From Wohlfahrtiimonas larvae (GTDB lineage: Bacteria > Pseudomonadota > Gammaproteobacteria > Cardiobacteriales > Wohlfahrtiimonadaceae), in NCBI RefSeq assembly GCF_039543665.1, contig NZ_BAABKE010000001.1, positions 124,001 to 188,000 on the forward strand: DNA of 64,000 nt, in the 5' to 3' direction. Shown piece by piece: positions 26,676 to 34,771 of this stretch. Below the pieces are notes generated by a model. It was not told where the DNA came from. It did not search any database and worked only from the letters and a program-made list of their open reading frames with translations. Every line of letters begins with the position of its first letter. Position 1 is the stretch's first letter. The position numbers and the translations under genes are program-made.

Positions 26676-27773
26676 ATGAAAACTATGGTTCGTAAAATCA
26701 GCCGTTTAGCAGTTATGACAGGATTGATTGCATTGAGTGCAACAGCTGCTGCTAAAGAAGTCAGAATTTATAATTGGACAGATTATATAGATCCTGATTT
26801 GATTACAGAATTTACTCAAAAAACAGGCATAGATGTTGTTTATGATACTTTTGACAGTAATGATGTGTTGTTAGCTAAAAGCTTAGCAGGGAATTCAGGT
26901 TATGATATTGTCGTACCATCAGATTATACTGTGGCATATTTGATTCAAGCGAATAGATTAGATCCCATTAATACAGATAAATTACCAAATTTAAAAAATG
27001 TATGGCCTTTTGTGACTGAGCGTTTAGCAGAATTTAAAGGTATGAATGAGCATTCTGTGCCTTATTTCTGGGGAACTACTGGAATTGCATATGATGCCAA
27101 AAAAATTCAAGAACTAGTACCTGATGCTCCTTTAGATTCTTTAGAGTTAATTATGAATCCAAAATATGCTGAGAAATTGGCAAGTTGTGGTATTTATATG
27201 ATTGATAGCCCAAGCGAAACATTACCAGTTGTGAATATGTATTTGGGTTTACCTGCAGAATCTACAGATAAAGCGGACTTAGAGAAAGCTTATGGTGCTT
27301 TAAAACAAATTCGTCCATATATTAAAAAATTCCATTCATCCGAATATATTACAGCCTTAGCAAATGGTGATGCATGTGTTGCATTAGGTTGGTCGGGTGA
27401 TATTTATTTGGCAAAAGCACGTGCTAAAGAAGCCAAAACAAATGTAGATATTCAATATTTTATTCCTAAAGAAGGCAGTTTGGTTTGGTTTGACCAATTT
27501 ACAGTGCTTAAGGATGCACCTAATAAAGATGAAGCATACGAATTCATTAATTTTATGTTGGATCCTAAAAATAATGCTCGTGCTGCAAATTATGTTGAAT
27601 ATGCAACATCCAATGAAGCTGCTTTCCCATATGTGGATGAGTATCTAATTAAAGATGAAATCTTGTATCCAAGTCAAGAAGATCTGAATAAGCTTCATAT
27701 AAAGCAACCTTATCGACACTCTGAACAGAAAAAGTTGGTAAAATTCTGGCAAGATTTAAAAAATAGAAAGTAA
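26676..27773 (+). CDS. Periplasmic polyamine-binding protein (PotF/PotD family)
   Basis: Extracytoplasmic solute-binding protein of 365 residues, related to the putrescine/spermidine receptors PotF and PotD. I start at 26676, where GGGGAGA precedes the ATG and a normal signal peptide (ending SATAAAKE) follows. The longer frame from 26625 lacks these. The mature protein begins VRIYNWTDYIDP, the family's ligand-pocket opening, and has YDIVVPSDYTVAYLI and ALGWSGDIY. No permease or ATPase genes accompany it. Instead the five-gene GTPase/roadblock cluster starts 14 nt downstream, so they are probably cotranscribed. It could act as a sensor rather than a transporter component. Confidence 0.85.
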   Translation: MKTMVRKISRLAVMTGLIALSATAAAKEVRIYNWTDYIDPDLITEFTQKTGIDVVYDTFDSNDVLLAKSLAGNSGYDIVVPSDYTVAYLIQANRLDPINTDKLPNLKNVWPFVTERLAEFKGMNEHSVPYFWGTTGIAYDAKKIQELVPDAPLDSLELIMNPKYAEKLASCGIYMIDSPSETLPVVNMYLGLPAESTDKADLEKAYGALKQIRPYIKKFHSSEYITALANGDACVALGWSGDIYLAKARAKEAKTNVDIQYFIPKEGSLVWFDQFTVLKDAPNKDEAYEFINFMLDPKNNARAANYVEYATSNEAAFPYVDEYLIKDEILYPSQEDLNKLHIKQPYRHSEQKKLVKFWQDLKNRK

Positions 27774-27787
27774 AAGGAATCCTCATT

Positions 27788-28135
27788 ATGGATATCATGC
27801 GTCGTGAAGAAATTTTGAGTTCGATTATTAGTCGCCAAGCAACTCGAAATGACTATGGTTTGCGTGTCCAATTTGAAATTAAAAATGGCAACTTGTCTAA
27901 TTTATCAGGGGCTTTGTTAGACTACTTTATTATTTCTAACGCAGAGCATAATATGGATCGTTTAGATATGGTCAAAGATAGTATGCTGCAACTTGATGAT
28001 GATTGGTTGTTATTTTTTTATGATCATATCGATCGTAAAGTTTTGCCATGTACGCCGCTTCCTAAAAGTTGCAAAAGCATATTGACAGAAGATGTACAAG
28101 GCGGTTTTAATTCAATTGAGAATCCTTATACTTAA
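27788..28135 (+). CDS. Unknown protein, first gene of the GTPase/roadblock cluster
   Basis: I do not recognise this 115-residue protein. It has no signal peptide or membrane segment. It is acidic in the middle (NMDRLDMVKDSMLQLDDDW) with two cysteines near residues 90 and 97. AAGGA precedes the ATG. An alternative ATG nine bases later is possible. It lies 14 nt after the polyamine-binding protein gene and 13 nt before the next gene, with matching codon use. Context suggests a component of the small-GTPase module. Confidence 0.6.
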   Translation: MDIMRREEILSSIISRQATRNDYGLRVQFEIKNGNLSNLSGALLDYFIISNAEHNMDRLDMVKDSMLQLDDDWLLFFYDHIDRKVLPCTPLPKSCKSILTEDVQGGFNSIENPYT

Positions 28136-28148
28136 ATAGATCTTAGAC

Positions 28149-29387
28149 ATGACAAAAATAATAACATTAATTGGTGCCGATGCTCGCTTTAGTGCGAGTA
28201 TTGCACAGTTGTTAAAGTTAAAAACTAAAGGCCAGTTTGTTTTGGGTGATAGTGGTGACATTAAATTAGTAGATGCCGACTCCATTGAGGGTAGGCAAGC
28301 TATTGATCGACATTTAGATGCACGCACGATTATCTTGACAGTTTCACCAGAGCAGTTTGAGCATTCTTTAATCATCCGAAAACCAATTAAGATAGAAGAA
28401 TTATTAGAAGTATTGGAAGAGATGAGCGGTAAAACTAAGGCGCCTGTTAAAGCTAAAGATATGGATGAGACTCAGCAAACGAATGTTGTGACGGGTAATC
28501 CTTTTGCTAAATTTATGGATCCTAATTATTTAGCGAAGCATAAACAGCAAAAAAATGCTGTGCCAGTGTCTAATCAGGAGAATGCTCAAGCGATCGAAGA
28601 AGTCGTTAATACGATCAATGAAGATCAGCTATTAGGCACTCAGACAGCATTTTCATATTGGCGTGAAGAGCTTGAAAAAAAGCATAAGGTTTTGCCGTAT
28701 GTCCCTGATGATGCTTATTTTGAGCAGTTAGAAAAAACACAGTTGATTGAAATGTCTAGTATTTATGCGCAAACAGATGATATTTATTATGATATGTCTG
28801 ATTATGCAAGTTTACAGATATTTAAAAATATTTTTCAACATAAATTTGATAATCAATTACATTATTTTAAATTTAAAGAGGCAATTGTTTTTATATTTGG
28901 TGATGGTATTGTTTTATCTAGTTTGCCAACGAATAATATTTTGTTATTTTCCGAAATCAAGAGCTCAAATATAGATGTCATAGAGTTAACATCGAAAGAT
29001 AAATTTATGACTTTGCTCAAAGAATTTACAGATTATCATTATGTTGATGCTTTGAATGGCTTCAGTAGATCTGTATTAATTGCCGCAAAAGGTCGAATCA
29101 TTAATGGTAAAGATATCAAAGAGCCTTTAGGATTAATGAGAAAAAAAGATGTCGCTAAAGATATGATACAAATGCCATATATGAAAGAATTAGACAGTGT
29201 TTGGGGGTTTAGAAATGTCTCTTTAAGAGATACGGTAGAATTATTACCAGAGGTTAATCCATTCTATATTTTTTCATATTATACTTTATGTGATTTATAT
29301 GGATTTTTTGATAATGAATTAGTAGATAATAAATCTAAGAAACAATTAGATTTAAATGCGTTATTATCAGAGTTACAGAAGTTGTAA
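28149..29387 (+). CDS. Protein with degenerate receiver-like N-terminal domain
   Basis: A 412-residue cytoplasmic protein of unknown function. Residues 1-92 follow the alternating strand/helix plan of a response-regulator receiver: KIITLIGAD, then KLVDADS where the phospho-acceptor strand would be, IILTVS in the Thr/Ser position, and IRKPI matching the conserved Lys-Pro. The acidic cluster after strand 1 is incomplete. A charged, glutamine-rich linker (about 100-165) leads to a unique C-terminal domain (about 170-412) rich in aromatic residues. The ribosome-binding site is weak, so translation may depend on the upstream gene. The receiver assignment is inference from pattern only. Confidence 0.55.
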   Translation: MTKIITLIGADARFSASIAQLLKLKTKGQFVLGDSGDIKLVDADSIEGRQAIDRHLDARTIILTVSPEQFEHSLIIRKPIKIEELLEVLEEMSGKTKAPVKAKDMDETQQTNVVTGNPFAKFMDPNYLAKHKQQKNAVPVSNQENAQAIEEVVNTINEDQLLGTQTAFSYWREELEKKHKVLPYVPDDAYFEQLEKTQLIEMSSIYAQTDDIYYDMSDYASLQIFKNIFQHKFDNQLHYFKFKEAIVFIFGDGIVLSSLPTNNILLFSEIKSSNIDVIELTSKDKFMTLLKEFTDYHYVDALNGFSRSVLIAAKGRIINGKDIKEPLGLMRKKDVAKDMIQMPYMKELDSVWGFRNVSLRDTVELLPEVNPFYIFSYYTLCDLYGFFDNELVDNKSKKQLDLNALLSELQKL

Positions 29388-29435
29388 ATATAAAAGAGCT
29401 AATTAAAGGCTTGTCAGTATAAAAGGTAAAATATA

Positions 29436-29960
29436 ATGAATCAGTATAAGGTGCTTTTTGTTGGACCTGTTGCAAGTGGTAAAACGACAGCTGTACGTAG
29501 CTTATGTGGTGATAACATTATTACTACATCTAAAAAAACCAGTGATGAAGTGTCATCCATTAAAAATGATACGACTGTTTCCTTAGATTATGGTGTATTG
29601 CAATTAGGTGATTTAAAAATGCACATTTATGCAGCACCTGGGCAAGAGCGTTTTAGCTTTATGCATGATATACTTGTCAAAGGTAGTATAGGTGCTATTC
29701 TATTGCTGAGTATGCAACATATAAAAATTGAAGAAGTTGGGCAGATATTATATGAATATCTGCAAGTCATAGAAAAGAATCCTTGTGTCATTGGCGTGAC
29801 GCAAACTGAAAACTTTGATGTTAATCAGATTGAATTATTTTTAAATGCAATTTCTGAATATCATCCCTCCCTTTCTGATACAATAGTGGTGGACGTTAGG
29901 AAGAAACATGATGTTCTTAAATTGGTTGAGAAGATGGTTGTAAAGGCTAACGAACGATGA
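29436..29960 (+). CDS. Small Ras-like GTPase (COG2229/MglA-related)
   Basis: A 174-residue small GTPase. The G1 P-loop G10-PVASGKT is intact and T46/T47 can serve as switch I. The G3 region reads Y-A-A-P-G69-Q-E-R, so the usual aspartate of DxxG is alanine while Gly-Gln remain, as in MglA-like bacterial GTPases. G4 (NKxD) is replaced by T122-Q-T-E, which raises doubt about guanine selectivity. The gene overlaps the next by ATGA. Roadblock proteins act as GTPase-activating or scaffold partners of this family, and a roadblock gene follows two genes later. Polarity, pilus or surface-signalling control is plausible but not shown. Confidence 0.85.
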   Translation: MNQYKVLFVGPVASGKTTAVRSLCGDNIITTSKKTSDEVSSIKNDTTVSLDYGVLQLGDLKMHIYAAPGQERFSFMHDILVKGSIGAILLLSMQHIKIEEVGQILYEYLQVIEKNPCVIGVTQTENFDVNQIELFLNAISEYHPSLSDTIVVDVRKKHDVLKLVEKMVVKANER

Positions 29961-30607
29961 CAGTCAAAAAGTACATTACAGTAACAGCGCAAGGCGCACT
30001 ATACGCAGTACAGCAGACAACTACTAATCAAGCGGTTCGTAACGTTCTGTTAAAGATACTGAGCCTGGATGAGAGTCCTGAATTATCAGATGATATGATT
30101 TGTCAGCTGACAGGATTTGAAGCGGATCAACTGAAATTGGCTAAGGCGATTTTTTACCAATTAGAGATCATGCACTTTATTCAGTCAGAAACAAAAGAGG
30201 TTAAGGTTCCTGCCATTAACTTTGAAAATGATCTACCATCGTTATTATCTATGTTTTCAAGTTTAGATAAGGCGTTATTATCAGATCAAATGGGTTTCTT
30301 ATTGGGAAATGTGGGTTTTCCAGAAGAAGAATTGAATCAAATAGCCGCAATGAGTACCCGCTTATCGAGCTTATATCAAGATAGTTATGAAACAGTATCT
30401 AAGATTGTGAATGGTCATAGTCACATTGGTGTTGGGATCACAAACTATCAAGGTATGACTCAATTGGGTATTTATGCGATAGATGTTTCAGGTAATAAGT
30501 TTACCTTGACGATTGCGGGCATACCTTTTTTGAATCAAAAAGCTTTTCGAGATTTGATATGGGTGTTAGTATATCGATATGGCAATGTTAGGTTCAAAAA
30601 GAACTAA
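29957..30607 (+). CDS. Unknown protein, probable divergent roadblock domain
   Basis: A 216-residue protein with no assigned family. Residues 1-75 look helical, possibly winged-helix. From about 110 it reads DQMGFLLGNVGFPEEELNQI, then a long helix and strands (HIGVGITNYQG, KFTLTIAG). This is the strand-helix-strand order of roadblock/LC7 domains. Start and stop overlap the GTPase gene by 4 bp (ATGA), implying coupled, near-stoichiometric translation. The canonical roadblock gene is 23 bp downstream. The domain call is a pattern inference that structure prediction could settle. Confidence 0.55.
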   Translation: MTVKKYITVTAQGALYAVQQTTTNQAVRNVLLKILSLDESPELSDDMICQLTGFEADQLKLAKAIFYQLEIMHFIQSETKEVKVPAINFENDLPSLLSMFSSLDKALLSDQMGFLLGNVGFPEEELNQIAAMSTRLSSLYQDSYETVSKIVNGHSHIGVGITNYQGMTQLGIYAIDVSGNKFTLTIAGIPFLNQKAFRDLIWVLVYRYGNVRFKKN

Positions 30608-30630
30608 AGATATAATAAAAGGACAAGTAT

Positions 30631-30993
30631 ATGCGTGAAGAAGTGTTGAACTCAATTTTAAGTGAATTGAATGGTACATCAGCGGATATAGAAGCTTCGG
30701 CAATTATTTCAACAGATGGTTTGATCATGAGTTCACTCTTGCCTGCAAGTATGGATGAAGATCATGTTGGTGCGATGAGTGCTGCTATGTTATCGTTGGG
30801 TGAACGTATCGCTAAAGAATTAGCAAGAGGTGAACTCGAGCAGGTTTTGGTCAAGGGTGCTTCAGGTTATGTGATTATGACATCTGCGGGTAGCGATGCT
30901 GTATTATCTGTAATGTGTAAGTCTAATGCTCGTTTAGGGCTGATTTTCTTAGACATTAAAAGAGCATCAGAAGCAATTAAACCGATGTTGTAG
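30631..30993 (+). CDS. Roadblock/LC7 domain protein (MglB-like)
   Basis: A 120-residue single-domain roadblock/LC7 protein, known in bacteria as partner and regulator of MglA/CvnD-type GTPases. It shows EASAIISTDGLIMSSLLP, a central helix AAMLSLGERIAKELARGE, and the last strands GYVIMTSAGSDAVLSVM and LGLIFLDIKRA, complete for the fold. AAGGA precedes the ATG. It is the last gene of the cluster, and a strong terminator follows 11 nt after the stop. It probably forms dimers and contacts the GTPase at 29436. Confidence 0.88.
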   Translation: MREEVLNSILSELNGTSADIEASAIISTDGLIMSSLLPASMDEDHVGAMSAAMLSLGERIAKELARGELEQVLVKGASGYVIMTSAGSDAVLSVMCKSNARLGLIFLDIKRASEAIKPML

Positions 30994-31004
30994 AAGTAAT
31001 ATAT

Positions 31005-31035
31005 CAAAACCCACTTTTGCGAGTGGGTTTTTTTG
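31005..31035 (+). terminator. Terminator closing the GTPase/roadblock cluster
   Basis: AACCCACT and AGTGGGTT form an 8-bp stem around TTTGCG, followed by a run of seven T. Confidence 0.9.
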
Positions 31036-31060
31036 TGCCTTTAAAAAATGAAATATTTTG

Positions 31061-31066
31061 TATAAT
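31061..31066 (+). promoter_or_regulatory. -10 element upstream of trxB
   Basis: A perfect TATAAT lies 23 nt before the trxB start, directly after the preceding terminator. The best -35 candidates (TTTAAA at 15 bp, TTGTGC at 22 bp) are poorly spaced. Confidence 0.35.
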
Positions 31067-31089
31067 GTTTCTTTTGGATGGATAAAGCT

Positions 31090-32043
31090 ATGAAAGAGAA
31101 AAAAATTTATCCTCTGATCATTTTGGGATCAGGGCCTGCTGGTTATACGGCAGCACTCTATGCTGCGCGTGCTAATTTAAATCCTGTGATTATTACAGGT
31201 ATTCAGCAAGGTGGTCAATTAATGACAACGACTGAAATTGATAATTGGCCAGGCGGTGAAGAAGGATTAACGGGGCCCGCTTTAATGACAAAACTAGCAG
31301 ATCATGCTGAACGTTTTGGTACAGAAATGATCTGGGATCATATTGAAAAAGTTGATCTTTCAGGCAAAAATTTTGTCTTAGAAGGTGGTAGCGAAACTTA
31401 TGAATGCCAAGCGTTAATTATTGCAACAGGCGCAACCGCTAAATATTTAGGTTTGCCATCTGAAGAAGCTTATAAAGGTAAAGGTGTCTCTGCATGTGCA
31501 ACCTGTGATGGTTTCTTCTATAAAGATCAAGAGGTTGCTGTTGTTGGTGGTGGTAACACAGCTGTGGAGGAGGCTTTATATTTAAGTGGTATTGCCGCTA
31601 AAGTTCATTTGATCCATCGCCGTGATACGTTCAGAGCTGAAAAAATAATGATCGAAAAATTGTATCGTAAGGTTGAAGAGGGCAAAATTGAGCTCCATCT
31701 TAATAGCACACTGGATGAAGTTGTGGGTGAAAACAACTTAGTTAATGGCATTAAAATTAAGCATGTTCAAACAAATGATGTGCAATCTATCGCATTGCAA
31801 GGTGTATTTATTGCCATTGGTCATCATCCAAATACTGATATGTTTGCGGGGCAATTAGATATGGTGAATGGCTATATCAAGGTGCATTCAGGTATTGAAG
31901 GTAATGCGACGGCAACAAGTGTTGATGGTGTGTTTGCGTGTGGTGATGTGATGGACTCTGTTTATCGTCAGGCCATTACATCAGCAGGAACGGGCTGCAT
32001 GGCAGCTTTGGATGTTGAAAAATATTTAGAAAAAATTAATTAA
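31090..32043 (+). CDS. trxB: Thioredoxin reductase
   Basis: FAD-dependent NADPH:thioredoxin reductase, 317 residues, close to the usual 321. FAD motif GSGPAGYTAALYAARA, redox-active CATC followed by DGFFY, NADPH motif GGGNTAVEEA and HRRD, and C-terminal ACGDV are present. I start at the ATG at 31090 because GGATGG lies 8 nt upstream of it. The in-frame ATG at 31078 has no ribosome-binding site. Reduced thioredoxin also supplies electrons to the ribonucleotide reductases encoded at 51-59 kb. It is the first gene of trxB-pgk-rng-coaBC. Confidence 0.96.
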   Translation: MKEKKIYPLIILGSGPAGYTAALYAARANLNPVIITGIQQGGQLMTTTEIDNWPGGEEGLTGPALMTKLADHAERFGTEMIWDHIEKVDLSGKNFVLEGGSETYECQALIIATGATAKYLGLPSEEAYKGKGVSACATCDGFFYKDQEVAVVGGGNTAVEEALYLSGIAAKVHLIHRRDTFRAEKIMIEKLYRKVEEGKIELHLNSTLDEVVGENNLVNGIKIKHVQTNDVQSIALQGVFIAIGHHPNTDMFAGQLDMVNGYIKVHSGIEGNATATSVDGVFACGDVMDSVYRQAITSAGTGCMAALDVEKYLEKIN

Positions 32044-32055
32044 GAGGATCAATTT

Positions 32056-33231
32056 ATGCATTACAACAAAATGGAAGCATTGGATCTGAATGGGAAAACA
32101 GTTTTGATCCGTGAAGATTTAAACGTACCCATTCATGATGGAAAAATCACATCTGATGCACGTTTAGTTGCATCAATGAAAACGATCGAACAAGCGTTGA
32201 AGCAAGGCGCGGGTGTATTAGTAATGTCTCATTTGGGGCGTCCAGATGAAGGCGTTTACGATGCAGAATTTAGTTTAGCACCTGTTGCTGAATGGTTAAC
32301 AAATGCTTTGGGGCAAGATGTTCCTTTAGTTCGTGATTGGATTGATGGTGTGTCAGTTGAACCAGGTAAGGTTAAACTATTAGAAAATACTCGCTTTTTA
32401 GTGGGTGAAAATAAAAACAATGCTGAGTTGGCAGGTAAAATGGCTCAATTGTGCGATGTATTCGTGATGGATGCATTTGCTACAGCGCATAGAGCGGCTG
32501 CTTCCACTGTAGGGGTTGGTGATCAAGCTAAAGTTGCATGTGCAGGTTTAGTATTATCAGAAGAGCTAGACTCTTTGAAAAAAGGTTTGGTTGCACCTGA
32601 AAGCCCAATTGTTGCCATTGTTGGTGGTTCTAAAGTATCAACAAAATTAACTGTATTGAATCAGTTACTAGATAAAGTGGATGTATTGATCACAGGAGGT
32701 GGCATTACAAACACTTTATTGTTAGCACAAGGCTTACCAGTAGGTAAAAGTTTAGTAGAGGCTGATTTAGTGGAAGATGCAAAAGCATTATTAGCTAAAG
32801 CTAAAGCAACAGGCAAAAATATTCCATTACCTATAGATGTTGTTGTAGGTAAAGCATTTGATGCTAATACAGACGCGACAGTCAAGAAAGTTGAAGACGT
32901 TACGGCTGATGACATGATCATGGATATCGGGCCAGAAACAGCAAAGCTATATGCTGAATTGATTTTAAAATCAAAAACAGTTGTGTGGAATGGCCCTGTG
33001 GGCGTATTTGAGTTTGCAAGTTTTGCTGCTGGTACAAAAGCATTGGGTGAAGCAATCAAGCAAAGCAGTGCTTTTTCTATTGCGGGTGGTGGTGATACAG
33101 TTGCGGCAATTGAGCAATTTGGTTTAACATCTGACATCTCATACATTTCAACAGCAGGTGGTGCATTCTTAGAATTTTTGGAAGGCAAAGAATTACCAGC
33201 GGTTGCAATGTTGGAAAGAAGAGCAAACTAA
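32056..33231 (+). CDS. pgk: Phosphoglycerate kinase
   Basis: Glycolytic ATP-forming kinase converting 1,3-bisphosphoglycerate to 3-phosphoglycerate. The 391-residue protein has VLIREDLNVP near the N-terminus, the SHLGRP substrate loop, LLENTRF, GGSKVSTK, the hinge region NGPVGVFE, and the nucleotide loop IAGGGDTVAAI. AGAGGA precedes the ATG, 12 bp after trxB. The usual gap/fba neighbours are absent and it sits in a mixed housekeeping operon. Confidence 0.97.
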   Translation: MHYNKMEALDLNGKTVLIREDLNVPIHDGKITSDARLVASMKTIEQALKQGAGVLVMSHLGRPDEGVYDAEFSLAPVAEWLTNALGQDVPLVRDWIDGVSVEPGKVKLLENTRFLVGENKNNAELAGKMAQLCDVFVMDAFATAHRAAASTVGVGDQAKVACAGLVLSEELDSLKKGLVAPESPIVAIVGGSKVSTKLTVLNQLLDKVDVLITGGGITNTLLLAQGLPVGKSLVEADLVEDAKALLAKAKATGKNIPLPIDVVVGKAFDANTDATVKKVEDVTADDMIMDIGPETAKLYAELILKSKTVVWNGPVGVFEFASFAAGTKALGEAIKQSSAFSIAGGGDTVAAIEQFGLTSDISYISTAGGAFLEFLEGKELPAVAMLERRAN

Positions 33232-33241
33232 AAGGACAATT

Positions 33242-34762
33242 ATGAGTGATGAAATCTTAATTAATAAAACGCCATATGAAACTCGCGCAGCAGTGATGCG
33301 AGATGGTGTCTTGCAAGAAATATTAATTGAGAGGACTGATCGTAACCTTTTAGTGGGCAATATCTATAAAGGCAAAGTTGTCAGGGTATTGCCAGGCATG
33401 GAGGCAGCATTTGTTGATATTGGTTTGGAACGTGCTGCTTTCCTTCATGTGAATGATATTCATACAGTGAGGAATTCTTTAGAAATTGAAAAAGAAGTTT
33501 TGCCTGATGAATGTGATGATGAAAATGTTGAAAAGCCTGTGATTATTCCACCCAAAGCGGATATCACAGCGATTTTGTATCAAGGGCAAGAAATTGTTGT
33601 GCAAGTGATCAAGGACCCTTTGGGTACAAAAGGTGCAAGATTAACAACACAAGTCTCGATCCCGTCGTGTTATTTGGTGTATTTAGCTGAAAGTGATGTG
33701 ATTGGTGTATCTATTCGCATTGAACAGGAAGAAGAGCGTCAGCGTTTAAAAGACCATTTGAGTAATTTCCAATCAGAATTGGGTGGTGCATACATTGCTC
33801 GCACTGCCGCTGAAGGTGTTGATCCTTGGGTTTTAAGAGCGGATATGCAGTTTTTATCTCGTCTTTGGGATAATGTTTCTGTCAAAATGAAAGAGTCCAA
33901 GGCAGGTGATTTGGTTTATGGTAATTTCCCCTTAGAGCTACGTATTTTGCGTGATTATGTAGGGCGTGGTATTCAGCAAATTCGCGTGGATGCGACGGAG
34001 TCTTTTGAGCGAATGTTGAGTTTTGCTCAGGATTTTTTGCCTGAAACATTGGATAACATGCAATTATATAAAGGCTCACGCCCTATTTTTGATTTATATA
34101 ATATCGAAGAAGAGATTGAAAAAGCCTTGTCAAATCATGTGGCTTTGAAATCAGGTGGTTATATTATCATTGAGCAAACTGAAGCGATGACGACCATTGA
34201 TGTTAATACTGGCGGTTATGTCGGACATCGTAATTTAGAAGAAACGATTTTTAAAACAAATTTAGAAGCAGCTCAAGCAATTGCACATCAAGTACGTTTA
34301 CGTAATTTGGGCGGTATGATTATTATTGATTTCATTGATATGATCAATCCAGAACATCAGCAAAGCGTTTTGGAAGAATTACAGTTACATTTATCTAAGG
34401 ATAATGCGCGTACCACAATTAGTGCTGTGACAAGTTTGGGATTGGTTGAAATGACGCGTAAGCGCACAAGAGAAAGCTTAGAGCATATTTTGTGTGAAAA
34501 ATGTCCAACGTGCCAAGGTAAAGGTTATATTAAAACTAAAGAAACCATTTGCTATGAAATCTTCCGAGAAGTTGTACGTGAAGCGAAGCAATATCCTAAT
34601 ATTAATAGTATTTTAATTTTGGCATCATCTGATGTGATTGAGCAATTGCTAGATGAAGAAGCGCATCATTTAGCGGAATTGCAGACGTTTGCAAAATTGA
34701 GTATCAAACTACAGGCAGAAGCGCTATATAATATTGAGCAATTCGATATTATCTTATTGTAG
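33242..34762 (+). CDS. rng: Ribonuclease G
   Basis: Endoribonuclease of the RNase E/G family, acting on 16S rRNA 5' maturation and mRNA decay. At 506 residues it has the short RNase G form without the RNase E scaffold. It contains the N-terminal S1 domain (YKGKVVRVLPGMEAAFVDIG), catalytic metal ligands in IDVNTGG and IIDFIDM, and the zinc-link C-P-x-C in CEKCPTCQGKG. The open frame extends upstream to 33203, inside pgk, but AAAGGA precedes the ATG at 33242 and the protein there starts like the family. coaBC follows 9 bp after the stop. Confidence 0.95.
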   Translation: MSDEILINKTPYETRAAVMRDGVLQEILIERTDRNLLVGNIYKGKVVRVLPGMEAAFVDIGLERAAFLHVNDIHTVRNSLEIEKEVLPDECDDENVEKPVIIPPKADITAILYQGQEIVVQVIKDPLGTKGARLTTQVSIPSCYLVYLAESDVIGVSIRIEQEEERQRLKDHLSNFQSELGGAYIARTAAEGVDPWVLRADMQFLSRLWDNVSVKMKESKAGDLVYGNFPLELRILRDYVGRGIQQIRVDATESFERMLSFAQDFLPETLDNMQLYKGSRPIFDLYNIEEEIEKALSNHVALKSGGYIIIEQTEAMTTIDVNTGGYVGHRNLEETIFKTNLEAAQAIAHQVRLRNLGGMIIIDFIDMINPEHQQSVLEELQLHLSKDNARTTISAVTSLGLVEMTRKRTRESLEHILCEKCPTCQGKGYIKTKETICYEIFREVVREAKQYPNINSILILASSDVIEQLLDEEAHHLAELQTFAKLSIKLQAEALYNIEQFDIILL

Positions 34763-34771
34763 GTTAGGGTT

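Noticed and set aside
32661..33188. 175-residue minus-strand frame inside pgk
   Set aside because: Low-complexity Ser/Ala/Thr/Pro composition typical of an antisense reading, fully inside a certain gene.
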